A stretch of 64,000 nt of DNA from Alphaproteobacteria bacterium 32-64-14. Its GTDB lineage: Bacteria > Pseudomonadota > Alphaproteobacteria > Caulobacterales > Hyphomonadaceae. The DNA is taken from the NCBI GenBank assembly GCA_002280725.1, contig NCEM01000012.1, forward strand, positions 33,140 through 97,139, read 5' to 3'. Both the position numbers and the translations under genes were made by a program. The notes under the pieces are model-generated. The model did not search any database. It saw only the letters and a list, made by a program, of their open reading frames with translations, and was not told the DNA's origin. Below, piece after piece: positions 34,182 through 42,894 of this stretch (position 1 is its first letter; every line of letters starts with the position of its first letter).

Positions 34182-35207
34182 TCAGACCGGCGGCGTCCAG
34201 AGCACATCTGCGATCCGCCGCGCGCCAGAGGCCAGCATCACCAGCCGGTCAAACCCCATGGCCACGCCGCTCGCCTGCGGCATGTGGGAGAGTGCAGCGA
34301 GGAACTCCTCGTCCAGCGGATAGCGCTCGCCATAGGTCGCCTCCTTGACGTCCATCTCCGCCTCGAAGCGGCGGCGCTGTTCGGCCGGGTCGGTCAGTTC
34401 GCCATAGCCGTTGGCCAACTCCACGCCGCAGGCATAAAGCTCGAACCGCTCGGCAAAGCGCGGATCGTGCGCCAGTGGCCGCGCGAGCGCCGCCTCTTCC
34501 GCCGGATATTCGCACAGCACGGTGAGGCGGCCCTGTCCCAGCTTCGGTTCGATGTGCTTGACCAGGACTGCGCTGAAGATGTCGGACCAGCTGTCGGACG
34601 CTGCCGTCCGCACGCTGATCGCCTGCGACGCGCGCGCCAGCGCATCACGATCTCCCAGCGTCGCTTCAAGATCGATGTCCGCGTGCCGTGCGAAGGCTTC
34701 AACCAGCGTCAGGCGCTCGGGCTCAAGATAAGGGTCACAGCTCTGGCCACGCCATTCGAGCGCATCCCGGCCAGTCTGCCGGAGTGCAAGGCGGCATAGC
34801 CCCACGCAATCCGCAATCACCGCCTCGTATGGCTCCTCCGCCCGATACCATTCAAGCATGGTAAACTCGGAGGAATGCAGCGGCCCGGATTCACCGTTCC
34901 GGTAGACGCGCGCATAATCGAATATCTTCGTCTCCCCCGCCGCGAGGAGCTTCTTCGCGGCAAACTCCGGCGAGGTATGAAGGTAAAGCGGGCGGCGCTG
35001 CCCGTTCTCGGCCGCCCATTCGGTCCGGAACCCATGCAGATGGGCCTCGTTGCCCGGCGACACCTGAAGCGCCCCGCATTCGATTTCCGTGAACCCGCCA
35101 GCCTCGAACCAGCCCCTCATCGCTCCCCGAATCTTGCCTCGGGCCTCGAGGAAGGGGCGCCGGTCCGCATGGGCGTTCTTGTTCCACCAGGGGGTCTGGG
35201 CGTTCAA
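34182..35207 (-). CDS. epmA: EF-P lysine aminoacylase (GenX/PoxA)
   Basis: 341 residues. A class II aminoacyl-tRNA synthetase core without the anticodon domain: motif 2 region FDYARVYRNGESGPLHSSEF and motif 3 GVAMGFDRLVML are clear, and the N-terminal WFEAGGFTEIECGALQVSPG fits GenX. EpmA attaches beta-lysine to the conserved lysine of EF-P. It is divergent from efp with 131 bp between starts, so a shared control region is likely. Confidence 0.92.
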   Translation of the reverse strand: MNAQTPWWNKNAHADRRPFLEARGKIRGAMRGWFEAGGFTEIECGALQVSPGNEAHLHGFRTEWAAENGQRRPLYLHTSPEFAAKKLLAAGETKIFDYARVYRNGESGPLHSSEFTMLEWYRAEEPYEAVIADCVGLCRLALRQTGRDALEWRGQSCDPYLEPERLTLVEAFARHADIDLEATLGDRDALARASQAISVRTAASDSWSDIFSAVLVKHIEPKLGQGRLTVLCEYPAEEAALARPLAHDPRFAERFELYACGVELANGYGELTDPAEQRRRFEAEMDVKEATYGERYPLDEEFLAALSHMPQASGVAMGFDRLVMLASGARRIADVLWTPPV

Positions 35208-35338
35208 ACAGGCCTCCAGAAGCCCCAGAAACGCGGGCTTGGCCGCAGGGGCGGGGCATTGTATGACCGCGCCGCTTCAGCAGTTTCCGACCGGCCGAGC
35301 CATACTCCGCCGCCGGCCCAATTACAAAGGCGTATCCT

Positions 35339-35911
35339 GTGTCAAAAGTCATCGCCAGCGACGTGCGCAAGGGCAACGTTCTCGAGCAAGAGGACGGCCA
35401 GCTCTACACCGTGCTCAAGGCCGAAACCTATCGCCCGGGCAAGGGCACGCCGACCGCCACGATCGATATGCGCCGCATCTCCGACGGCGTGAAAGTGGTC
35501 GAGACCTTCAAGACCACGGATCAGCTGAACCTGGCGTTCGTCGAGGAAGTGAAACACCAGTTCCTGTTCAAGGACGGCGAACTCTACGTGTTCATGAATC
35601 CGAACAACTACGAGCAGGTCATGGTGCCCGCCGCCATGCTTGGCGATGACGCCGCGTTCCTGGGCGAGAACATGGACTGCGACCTGCTGATGTTCGACGG
35701 AAAGCCGGTCGCGATCAAGCTTCCCCAGCGCGTGACGCTCGAGATCGTCGAGACGGAACCGGTCGTGAAGGGCCAGACGGCGTCGGGTTCGTACAAGCCG
35801 GCCAAGATGTCGAACGGCATCCGCGTGATGGTGCCCCCGCACATCGGCACGGGCACGCGCATCATCGTCAATACCGAAGACGGCGCTTACGTGGAACGCG
35901 CGAAGGATTGA
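35339..35911 (+). CDS. efp: Elongation factor P
   Basis: 190 residues from a GTG start. EF-P relieves ribosome stalling at polyproline. The domain I loop contains [13 protein letters not shown] with Lys35 at the position of the modified lysine, consistent with the EpmA/EpmB pathway next door. Domain III ends [20 protein letters not shown]. The third modification enzyme (EpmC hydroxylase) is not in the window. A strong terminator follows. Confidence 0.96.
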   Translation: MSKVIASDVRKGNVLEQEDGQLYTVLKAETYRPGKGTPTATIDMRRISDGVKVVETFKTTDQLNLAFVEEVKHQFLFKDGELYVFMNPNNYEQVMVPAAMLGDDAAFLGENMDCDLLMFDGKPVAIKLPQRVTLEIVETEPVVKGQTASGSYKPAKMSNGIRVMVPPHIGTGTRIIVNTEDGAYVERAKD

Positions 35912-35937
35912 GCGCTTCCTGCTAGTGCAGAACAATG

Positions 35938-35969
35938 ATCCCGGCTGGCGCAACCAGCCGGGATTTTTG
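35938..35969 (+). terminator. Rho-independent terminator after efp
   Basis: Perfect 11-bp stem ATCCCGGCTGG / CCAGCCGGGAT around CGCAA, followed by TTTTG. It starts 27 bp after the stop. Confidence 0.92.
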
Positions 35970-35997
35970 TTTGCGCTGACGCCTAATCCAGAAGCCT

Positions 35998-36119
35998 GCG
36001 CTCGTCCTTCGACGGACGGCCCTACGGTCCTGCTCAAGGATGGCGCTCATGGGCATTGCCAGATTTGCGCTCATGGTGAGCAGGTCCGCATAGCGGACCG
36101 TCCGTCGAACCACGAGCGC
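35998..36119. repeat. 122-bp imperfect palindromic element
   Basis: The outer arms GCGCTCGT-CC-TTCGACGGACGG and CCGTCCGTCGAA-CC-ACGAGCGC match at 20 of 22 positions. Inner segments (CGGTCCTGCTCAAGGATGGC against a similar stretch GCTCATGGTGAGCAGGTCCG) continue the symmetry loosely to the centre. The CCTTCGAC/GTCGAACC ends are like other dispersed repeats in this window. It could be a non-autonomous mobile or REP-like element. No coding content. Confidence 0.65.
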
Positions 36120-36147
36120 GACACTCACCGGTGGTGAGCGGCTGCAC

Positions 36148-36909
36148 TTAGAACTTGCTGAAATCCGGCGCGCGTTTCTGCTGGAAAGCCGTGAAGGCCT
36201 CCATCGCTTCGGCAGACTTCAGCCGCTCGCCGAAGATCGCGCCTTCAGTGCGCAGCTGCGTCATGATCTTCTCGCCATCGCGCATCAGCTTCTTGGCCGC
36301 CATCACGGCGCCGGGTGCGCGCTGCGTGAGCTTGCGCGCAGCTTCGCGTGCAGCAGACAGAACTTCTGAAGCCGCCATCGCCGCATTCGCAATGCCAAGC
36401 TCCGCTGCCTGCTCGCCCGTCAAAGGCTCACCCAGCGCGAACATCGCAAAGGCGCGGCGATGGCCGATGTGCGCGGGCAACAGCAGCGAAGAGGCAGCTT
36501 CCGGAACGAGCGCGAGGTTCACAAACGGCGTTGTCAGCTTTGCATCCCGCGCGATGAACACCAGATCGCAATGCAACAGCATCGTCGTGCCCACACCCAC
36601 GGCAAGCCCGGACACCGCCGCCACCAGCGGTTTGGGGAACTGCGCGATCGCCTCGATGAAGCCGCCCGCCGATGTCGGCGCGCCGGTTGCAGCAGCCGCC
36701 GCGAAATCCGCCAGGTCATTGCCCGATGTGAAGCTGTCGCCCTCGGAGGCCAGGATCACGACGCGGATCGCGGCATCATCCTTCGCCCGCGCCAGCGCTT
36801 CGGTCGCCGCGCGATACATCGCGTTGGACAGCGCGTTCTTCTTGTCCGGCCGGTTCCAGACAATCTCCATGACGCCGCTGTCGACGCTGATCTTCACAAG
36901 GTCGGTCAT
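36148..36909 (-). CDS. Enoyl-CoA hydratase/isomerase family protein
   Basis: 253 residues from MTDLVKISVDSG; the ATG overlaps the MarR stop (ATGA). Crotonase landmarks are EGDSFTSGNDLADF and AVSGLAVGVGTTMLLHCDLV (oxyanion loop). At the second catalytic region the sequence is FVNLALVPEAASSLLL, with Glu at the position of the conserved active-site acid. It probably acts on a short or aromatic acyl-CoA. Coupling to the MarR gene suggests induction by its own substrate or a related thioester. Confidence 0.87.
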   Translation of the reverse strand: MTDLVKISVDSGVMEIVWNRPDKKNALSNAMYRAATEALARAKDDAAIRVVILASEGDSFTSGNDLADFAAAAATGAPTSAGGFIEAIAQFPKPLVAAVSGLAVGVGTTMLLHCDLVFIARDAKLTTPFVNLALVPEAASSLLLPAHIGHRRAFAMFALGEPLTGEQAAELGIANAAMAASEVLSAAREAARKLTQRAPGAVMAAKKLMRDGEKIMTQLRTEGAIFGERLKSAEAMEAFTAFQQKRAPDFSKF

Positions 36910-37358
36910 GCCTGTTCCCTTTTCCTTTGACGTTTTGGCGCACCGCCGGTTGCCGCGGCGTGCGCAAGCCAACGCACAACGATATCGATCTCGCTGTCCT
37001 TGAAGCCCTGAAGCAGCTCGGCATTGGCGGCTATGGTCCGGCGTGCGGCCTCGTCGCGCTTGCGCCGGCCAATGGCGGTCAGCTTCAGCCGCGCCGCGCG
37101 CCCATCGCTCTGCTCCTCGTGACGCGCGACGAGCCCCGAATCCTCAAGCCGCTGCGCGAGACCCGAAGCTGCCGACTGCGCAAGATCGAGCGCGGCGGCA
37201 AGCTCACCGACCAGCAGGCCTTCATCCCTGAAACAGAACAACGCGCCCGCCTGTGTGCCTGTGATCCCGAGATCGGACAGGCTCGCATCGGCAGAGGTGG
37301 TTATGCGCCGGTGCGCACGCGCAAGATGCCAGAACATGCGGCGATCAGGCTTCGTCAT
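36906..37358 (-). CDS. MarR family transcriptional regulator
   Basis: 150 residues. Winged helix with recognition region LVGELAAALDLAQSAASGLAQRLEDSGL and wing EEQSDGRAARLKLTAIGRR. The C-terminal tail is basic (APKRQRKREQA). It is the first gene of an operon with the enoyl-CoA hydratase. A perfect 11-bp-arm dyad 37 bp upstream is its probable operator, giving negative autoregulation. The inducer is unknown; aromatic or acyl-CoA ligands are common for MarR proteins beside acyl-CoA enzymes. Confidence 0.9.
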   Translation of the reverse strand: MTKPDRRMFWHLARAHRRITTSADASLSDLGITGTQAGALFCFRDEGLLVGELAAALDLAQSAASGLAQRLEDSGLVARHEEQSDGRAARLKLTAIGRRKRDEAARRTIAANAELLQGFKDSEIDIVVRWLAHAAATGGAPKRQRKREQA

Positions 37359-37394
37359 TCCGGCGGTCTAGCCGGGATACATCGCATGCGCAAT

Positions 37395-37418
37395 ATCTAT
37401 ATCGCGTGCGATATAGAT
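37395..37418. promoter_or_regulatory. MarR-type dyad operator
   Basis: Arms ATCTATATCGC (37395-37405) and GCGATATAGAT (37408-37418) are perfect complements around GT, 37 bp before the MarR start codon. The 11-bp arms and 2-base centre fit MarR dimers. Confidence 0.75.
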
Positions 37419-37446
37419 GACGCAACGATAGACGCGGGCGAGCAGA

Positions 37447-37941
37447 TCAGCCCGGCGCCTTGACGCGCTCATAGCTCAGGCGATTGCCGCGCGGCTTGTA
37501 GAACATGTCGAAGCCATCGTGCCCGATCTGGCCCATCTCGTAGTAGAAAGCGCCATTCTCTCTGGTCACTTCCAGATAGCGGGAGGCAGGCGTGAAAGTC
37601 TCGGCCGTGCCCGCCGGCGGTGTGTCGCCCGCAAAAACGCGCCACGCGGAGACGACCGGCTCGGTCCCCTCATACGTCTCGGTCCACTTCCCACCCACAT
37701 CGATGGCGATCGTCGAGTTCGCATCGTCCGCAGACTCGAACTCGCCAACCATCATCGCGCTTATCGCTTCAGGCGTCAGCGTGTTCGCGTCCTTCAAGGC
37801 AGACGCCGCAGCTTCCACCGCCGGCTCAGCCGCCGCCGCTTCGGTGGGGACCGAGAGCTCCGTCGGCGCCTGCTCGCTACAGGCAACCAGCGAGGCAAGC
37901 GAAAGGCCAAGCGACGAGGTCAGCACGAGAGCCAGGCGCAT
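37447..37941 (-). CDS. Predicted lipoprotein of unknown function
   Basis: 164 residues from MRLALVLTSSLG; GGAGA lies before this ATG, favouring it over 37980. The signal peptide ends in SLVACSEQ, a plausible lipobox. Residues 20-55 are Ala/Glu/Pro-rich. The rest is a small beta-rich domain (EFESADDANSTIAIDVGGKW, YEGTEPVVSAWRVFAG, ENGAFYYEMGQIGHDGFDMF) of unknown family, of the type that binds ligands or other proteins in the envelope. It follows GNAT and ndk on the same strand. Confidence 0.6.
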   Translation of the reverse strand: MRLALVLTSSLGLSLASLVACSEQAPTELSVPTEAAAAEPAVEAAASALKDANTLTPEAISAMMVGEFESADDANSTIAIDVGGKWTETYEGTEPVVSAWRVFAGDTPPAGTAETFTPASRYLEVTRENGAFYYEMGQIGHDGFDMFYKPRGNRLSYERVKAPG

Positions 37942-37983
37942 ATGTTTTCTCCGGAACGGAAATCCAGCTTTCAGGCGCACGTT

Positions 37984-38382
37984 TCAGGCAAGGCTACGCG
38001 ACATCACTGCGATCGGGCCGTGGGCGGTATCCACCCGTCCGGCATGCTTGAAGCCGCACTTCGCATAGAACGGCTCGGATCGCGAATTGGCGGAGGCGAA
38101 CAGCTCGCGCGCCTCGAGCGCCTGCGCAAACTGCGCCGCCTCTTCCACCAGCTTGCGGCCAATGCCGCCGCGCCACAGATCTGGCTCGACAAACGGCCCG
38201 TCGATGTCGGCGGCGCCATCATCGCGTGGCACCACGACGGCAAACCCCGCCGGCGCGCCCCAGTGCTCGAACACGATGACCAGTCCCGCCGCTATGTGAT
38301 CCGCAGGCAGCTCGAGCGCCGCAGGATGCTGCAGCGACTCCGGCAATGCGGTGTCCCACTTCGATGACGCACGGCGCTGCAA
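37984..38382 (-). CDS. GNAT N-acetyltransferase, start uncertain
   Basis: 132 residues from TTG 38382. The acetyl-CoA loop is VEPDLWRGGIGRKLVEEA and the C-terminal SANSRSEPFYAKCGFKHAG is typical. In-frame codons upstream encode TRQFRPAHPSERQALEEL, which is the missing first strand and helix of the fold, back to an in-frame stop that overlaps the ndk end. The only codon in the right place for a start is ATC at 38434-38436. Either ATC is used, or a former ATG was mutated and the protein is shortened. Substrate unknown. Confidence 0.75.
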   Translation of the reverse strand: MQRRASSKWDTALPESLQHPAALELPADHIAAGLVIVFEHWGAPAGFAVVVPRDDGAADIDGPFVEPDLWRGGIGRKLVEEAAQFAQALEARELFASANSRSEPFYAKCGFKHAGRVDTAHGPIAVMSRSLA

Positions 38383-38440
38383 TTCCTCCAGCGCTTGGCG
38401 CTCTGAAGGATGCGCGGGGCGAAACTGGCGGGTGATGGGA

Positions 38441-38863
38441 CTAGCCTACGATTTCATCGAGACGGAAGAAGAAGCCAATCTCGCGCTCGGCCGAAGCTTC
38501 GCTGTCCGAGCCGTGGACCGAGTTCTCGCCGATCGACTTGGCGAACAGCTTGCGCACGGTGCCGTCAGCAGCTTTCGACGGGTCCGTCGCGCCCATGACT
38601 TCGCGGTGATGGGCGACAGCGTTCTCGCCTTCGAGAACCTGCAGCACGACCGGGCCGGACGACATGAAATCCACCAGCTCGCCGAAGAAGCCGCGGGCCT
38701 TGTGCTCGCCATAGAAGCCCTCGGCTTGCGCGCGCGTCAGGCGCACGCGCTTCTGGGCGACGATACGCAGGCCGGCTTTCTCGAACACGGCATTGATGCC
38801 GCCCGTCAGGTTGCGCGCCGTGGCGTCCGGCTTGATGATGGACAGCGTACGTTGAACCGGCAT
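38441..38863 (-). CDS. ndk: Nucleoside diphosphate kinase
   Basis: 140 residues from [19 protein letters not shown] precedes this ATG, and the longer frame has no family sequence. The enzyme transfers gamma-phosphate among NTPs. The active-site His is in the family position NSVHGSDS, with IKPDA and [10 protein letters not shown] also conserved. It is the first gene of a short minus-strand run with GNAT and a lipoprotein. Confidence 0.97.
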   Translation of the reverse strand: MPVQRTLSIIKPDATARNLTGGINAVFEKAGLRIVAQKRVRLTRAQAEGFYGEHKARGFFGELVDFMSSGPVVLQVLEGENAVAHHREVMGATDPSKAADGTVRKLFAKSIGENSVHGSDSEASAEREIGFFFRLDEIVG

Positions 38864-39032
38864 GTGGTATCCCTGAAGGTCTCGTCGATCAGCGCCAAAG
38901 TGCGCCGGAATCGGGTTTGGACGGCCCCTATAGCGCCCGGCGGAGGCCGCGCCAACAGGGCGTGGGCGTTTATTGGCAGCACTGAACGCCGCATAATTCA
39001 CGTGTGCTGCCGGGACACTGGAGGAGTTAGCG

Positions 39033-39875
39033 ATGACCGACCGTAATGCCGCTCAGATCGCCGACTGGAACGGCGCCGTTGGCCAGCGCTGGGCCGCCGA
39101 ACAGGAGACTCTCGACGTCCTGATACGCCCGTTTGGCGAGGCGGTTCTGGCGGCGGCGCGCCCGGCGCCGGGGGAAAAGGTGCTCGATATCGGCTGCGGA
39201 TGCGGCGAGACCTCGCTGGCGCTCGGCCGCGCCGTCGGCCCCAGCGGGCAGGTGCTCGGCGTCGACGTCTCCGCGCCGATGCTCGATGTCGCCCGCCGCA
39301 GGGCCGCGAGCTCCGCAAACGTCACCTTCGCGCAGGCAGACGCCTCGCAAGTGCGCCTGCCCGAAGGCTTTTCGCTGCTGTTCTCGCGCTTCGGCGTGAT
39401 GTTCTTCGACGCCCCCGCCGATGCCTTCGCCCGCATGGGAGAGGCGCTTGCGCCCGGCGCCCGGGCCGCCTTCGTCTGCTGGCAACCGGCGGCGCAGAAC
39501 CCGTGGGCGACCGTTCCCGCGAAAGCCGCCCTCGCCGCAGCCGGCCTGCCCGCGCCGCAGGCCGATCCGCACGCACCCGGCCCCTTCGCTTTTGCCGACA
39601 CCGACTACGTCACCGGCATTCTCGAACGCGCCGGCTTCACCCACATCGTGGCCCGGCCGGTCGAAGCCCCGATGCGGCTCGGCAATTCCGTAGCTGAGGC
39701 CGCCGTGTCCGCCCTGCGCGTGGGGCCCGCTTCCCGCATAGCCCGTGAAGCAGGGCCCGAGGTCTTTCCCAAGCTCCTGGACGCCGTCGAGGCGGCTTTG
39801 ACGCCCCTCGCCAGCCCTTCAGGCGCCGTAGCGTTGCCTGGGCGGACTTGGGTTTTCACTGCCAACTGGCACTGA
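39033..39875 (+). CDS. SAM-dependent methyltransferase
   Basis: 280 residues. Motif I is [16 protein letters not shown] near residue 50, followed by [14 protein letters not shown] (motif post I) and [16 protein letters not shown] (motif II/III), a Rossmann methyltransferase of the class I type 11/25 group. GGAG lies before the ATG. The substrate domain is short, so a small molecule or lipid is likely. Divergent from ndk with 169 bp between starts. Confidence 0.88.
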   Translation: MTDRNAAQIADWNGAVGQRWAAEQETLDVLIRPFGEAVLAAARPAPGEKVLDIGCGCGETSLALGRAVGPSGQVLGVDVSAPMLDVARRRAASSANVTFAQADASQVRLPEGFSLLFSRFGVMFFDAPADAFARMGEALAPGARAAFVCWQPAAQNPWATVPAKAALAAAGLPAPQADPHAPGPFAFADTDYVTGILERAGFTHIVARPVEAPMRLGNSVAEAAVSALRVGPASRIAREAGPEVFPKLLDAVEAALTPLASPSGAVALPGRTWVFTANWH

Positions 39876-40082
39876 TTGCGACAGGTCTGCCTCATTGCCG
39901 CAACCGCGAATTCGTATGAATTCCGCAATGACCGGTTAAGTATTTACGGTTCTTCAACTTTTTGCGGTTAAAAAAGTTCTACTAGCCGCCTTTATCCCGG
40001 CGTCGGCGCTCCCTATTTCGAAGCGATCAGAAGACCGGGATCTGAATCCCGGCCAAGGAACAGAAAAGAGAACGGGCCTCCC

Positions 40083-40214
40083 ATGCTCGCCAAACGCCTG
40101 ATCGTCGCCACCTTCGCCATCTTCGCCGCCGCCCTCGCGCCAGTCGTTCTGGCCGGCGAGCGTGACCTGTTCGTGGATCTTAAGCCTCAGTCTGCCCAGG
40201 TCGCGCTCAACTAA
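40083..40214 (+). CDS. 43-residue secreted peptide
   Basis: The frame encodes a canonical Sec signal peptide (MLAKRLIVATFAIFAAALAP, then VVLA) and, after the likely cleavage at VLA-GER, a 19-residue mature peptide GERDLFVDLKPQSAQVALN. The upstream 200 bp are AT-rich for this genome and end in a hairpin CCGGGAT-CTGA-ATCCCGG (40035-40052) 30 bp before the ATG. The ribosome site is weak (AAGAGA). The frame is too well-formed a signal peptide to be chance, but translation is unproven. A 12-bp palindrome TACCGATCGGTA lies just after the stop (40218-40229). Confidence 0.5.
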   Translation: MLAKRLIVATFAIFAAALAPVVLAGERDLFVDLKPQSAQVALN

Positions 40215-40306
40215 CCCTACCGATCGGTACCAAAAACCCGTAAGGCTCCGCTGACAGGGCGGAATGGCCGACGCACACTCGCGCCCGCGTTCAGGAGGCG
40301 CGCGTG

Positions 40307-41377
40307 ATGCTGAAGGCCATTTCCATGCTGCTACTAGCGGCCTGCCTTGTCGCGGCCTGCGCTCAGGCGCCGGCGCCCGCCACAGAGCTGCCTGCCGCCG
40401 CCTACCATGTTGCGCGCATCGGTAACGGGCCGATCATCTCGCCCGCCACCGACCCGAGCATCGGCCACAACATACAGGGCCCGTCGCTCGTCCGCGTGCC
40501 GGACTGGGTCCCCAACCGGCTGGGCCGGTACTATCTCTATTTCGCCGACCACAAGGGCGCGTACATCCGCCTTGCCTACGCCGACCGCCTCGAAGGCCCG
40601 TGGAAGATCCACCAGCCCGGCGCGCTCAACCTCACCGACACGCCCTTCCCGCACACCCCGCCGCCCTTCACCGACCAGCAGATGGCCGACTATCGCGTGC
40701 GTGCGAAGGCGGCAGGCCTCGACCTCGATCAGTTCCCCGATCTCGTGAAAGAGATGACGACGCCACACGTCGCCTCGCCCGACGTCCACATCGACGAACA
40801 GAAAAAACGCTTCGTCATGTACTATCACGGCCTCGAAGCCTTCGCGCAGCAGGTCACGCGCGTGGCGACATCGACGGACGGCATCACCTTCACGTCGGAC
40901 GAGGAAGTTCTCGGCCGCACTTACTGGCGCGCTTTCCCGCACGACGGCATGACCTACGCCATCGCCATGCCGGGCCTCTTCTATCGCTCCGCCGATCCGC
41001 TGTCGGGCTTCGAGGCGGGGCCCGCCCTGTTCAACCCCGACATGCGCCACAGCGCCGTCTTCCAGCGCGGCAAGACGCTGTACGTGGTCTGGACACAGGT
41101 CGCGACCGATCCGCCCGAGCGCCTGCTGATGAGCACGATCGACATCTCCGGCCCGTGGGAGACGTGGAAGGAAAGCCCGCCTGTCGAAATCCTCCGCCCG
41201 CAGAGAGACTGGGAAGGCGCCAACCTGCCGCTCGCGAAATCCGCCCGCAGCTTCGCGCCCGGCCCGGTCAACCAGCTGCGCGATCCGGCGATCTACGAAG
41301 AGGACGGCCGCATCTACCTGCTCTACGCCGTACAGGGTGAAAGCGGCATCGCTCTGGCGGAGCTGAAGCCGCGGTGA
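40307..41377 (+). CDS. Beta-propeller glycosidase-like lipoprotein (GH43-like fold)
   Basis: 356 residues; AGGAGG lies 8 bases before ATG 40307 (GTG 40304 is also possible). Lipobox LVAACA anchors it in the envelope. The mature protein has repeated strands of a five-bladed propeller: IQGPSLVRVPDWVPNRLGRYYLYFADHKG, ASPDVHIDEQKKRFVMYYHG, MRHSAVFQRGKTLYVVWTQV and LRDPAIYEEDGRIYLLYAVQ. Asp residues at the start of blades match the catalytic-Asp positions in GH43/GH32-like enzymes. The true substrate is unknown and it may be a non-catalytic relative. Confidence 0.75.
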   Translation: MLKAISMLLLAACLVAACAQAPAPATELPAAAYHVARIGNGPIISPATDPSIGHNIQGPSLVRVPDWVPNRLGRYYLYFADHKGAYIRLAYADRLEGPWKIHQPGALNLTDTPFPHTPPPFTDQQMADYRVRAKAAGLDLDQFPDLVKEMTTPHVASPDVHIDEQKKRFVMYYHGLEAFAQQVTRVATSTDGITFTSDEEVLGRTYWRAFPHDGMTYAIAMPGLFYRSADPLSGFEAGPALFNPDMRHSAVFQRGKTLYVVWTQVATDPPERLLMSTIDISGPWETWKESPPVEILRPQRDWEGANLPLAKSARSFAPGPVNQLRDPAIYEEDGRIYLLYAVQGESGIALAELKPR

Positions 41378-41381
41378 CTGC

Positions 41382-42020
41382 CTACTGCACAGGCTTCGGT
41401 TGGCAGGCGAAGGAATAGGCCTCGCGATAAGGCTTGTCGAAGCACGCAATGAATCCATCGACCACGTTGAGATTCCTCGGCCATGCCATCGAGGCAGCCG
41501 CGTCCGGATTGTGCTTTGCATAGTCTGCCGCCAGCGCGTCGAACCAGTCCGGCTTCGGCAGAGCCGCCAGCTCGGCGCGCTTCGCCTGCAGCCGCGGCAG
41601 GTCGCGTTCGAGATACGCGATGGTGGCTTCCGCGTCGAGCACGTCGGCGGTATCACCGATTTCATTCGCAAGCTTACGCCTGAAAACTAGGTTGCGGCGA
41701 AACAGTGTGAGCGCTGCTTCAGTGTCGCCCGTGGCGGCGCGCAGCTGCGCCTCATGCCAGTCGAGACCCGCCATATCCTGCGCGAGAACCTCGTCGCGAT
41801 ACATAGCGATAAGATCCGCCGCCGCACGCTCGCAGCCTTCTGCGTCGCCTACCACCCGCCAGCCTTCGTCAAGAGTCTGGTCGAACTCCTTTGGCGACAT
41901 GTTCATGAACTTGCCGTGCTGATCGGCTCCGCAATCGGCAGCTGATTTCTGCACGGGCTGCGCATGCGCAGCGCCGTTTGTGACGAGCACAAGTGACGCA
42001 ATGGCGACGATGGCTTTCAT
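41382..42020 (-). CDS. Secreted helical protein of unknown function
   Basis: 212 residues with a Sec signal ending at AAHAQ near residue 20. The mature protein is helical with four cysteines (KSAADCGADQ, DAEGCERAA, GFIACFDKP, YSFACQPKP) that may form two disulfides. The central part has a TPR-like spacing (LDWHEAQLRAATGDTEAALTLFRRNL). I do not recognise a family. It converges on the beta-propeller gene with a 4-bp gap. Confidence 0.65.
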   Translation of the reverse strand: MKAIVAIASLVLVTNGAAHAQPVQKSAADCGADQHGKFMNMSPKEFDQTLDEGWRVVGDAEGCERAAADLIAMYRDEVLAQDMAGLDWHEAQLRAATGDTEAALTLFRRNLVFRRKLANEIGDTADVLDAEATIAYLERDLPRLQAKRAELAALPKPDWFDALAADYAKHNPDAAASMAWPRNLNVVDGFIACFDKPYREAYSFACQPKPVQ

Positions 42021-42078
42021 CGGCTTCCCCCAAACAATGAAGTAAGCCTCACGGTGGTTTCGGGCAAAATCGTGACGG

Positions 42079-42805
42079 CTATTTCAGATGCTGCTCGAAC
42101 CACGCTACCATCGCGTTCATGGCTTCACGCGCATAGGCGTCGGTCTTCGCCGGATCCTCCTTCACATAGAAATCGTGATCCGCGTCCGGGAACACTTTGA
42201 GCATGTTCTCCACACCCGCCCTGTCGAGCTCCGCCTTCATGATCTCCGATTGCGAGATCGGAACACCCTTGTCGGCCCCGCCTGAGATGATCAAAGTCGG
42301 CGGATCGCGCGCATCGACGAAATGGATCGGCGAAACGGACGCGCGGAGACTGTCGTCAAAATCGATCGCGCCTTGTTTGGTTCGGCTGCCCAGAAGAACA
42401 TCGAGATCGGTCGGCGGAAAGTAGGCGACCACCGCACGCACGCGATTGCCCGACCGTTCCAGCGCGTTGGCCGCTGCCGGGTCGCCATCATCAGCCATCA
42501 GGCCAGCAACCAGCGACAGATGCCCGCCCGCGCTCGCGCCCCACACGCCGATGCGATCAGGGCTCGCGCCATAGTCGGCTGCATGCAGCTTGATATGGCG
42601 CATGCCGAGCCGGATATCGGCTGTCGCATCCACAACAGTGAAACGCGGCGCGGATGAATGGTACAGCGCAACAACCGTGAAGCCCTTGTCGATCAGCCAC
42701 TGATAGCGCGCTTGCCGCTCCTCGGGCTTGCCCCATGACGAGCGCCATCCCGCCGACACCATGTTCACCACCAGCGCCGGACAGCAAGAGTGTTCTGAAG
42801 CTCAC
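42079..42805 (-). pseudogene. BD-FAE-type alpha/beta hydrolase with broken 5' end
   Basis: The catalytic core is intact in one frame (MVSAGWRSSWGKPEERQ; nucleophile in GVWGASAGGHLS; Asp in GGADKGVP; His in PDADHDFYV). Upstream in that frame a TGA occurs 12 codons before the first core residues CCPALVVNMVS. In the next frame a GTG at 42805 with AGGAGG 6 bases before it begins a signal peptide MSFRTLLLSGAG. So the original start and signal remain, but a short deletion of about 40-50 codons removed the junction and shifted the frame. A shortened product from GTG 42771 is possible. Confidence 0.65.
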
Positions 42806-42894
42806 GGCAGGCCTCCTCATATCTGTTTGCGCCTGACCCTATCCCGTGAATTGGAAACTTCCATATCCGCGATGACCAATGCTAGCCTGACGCG

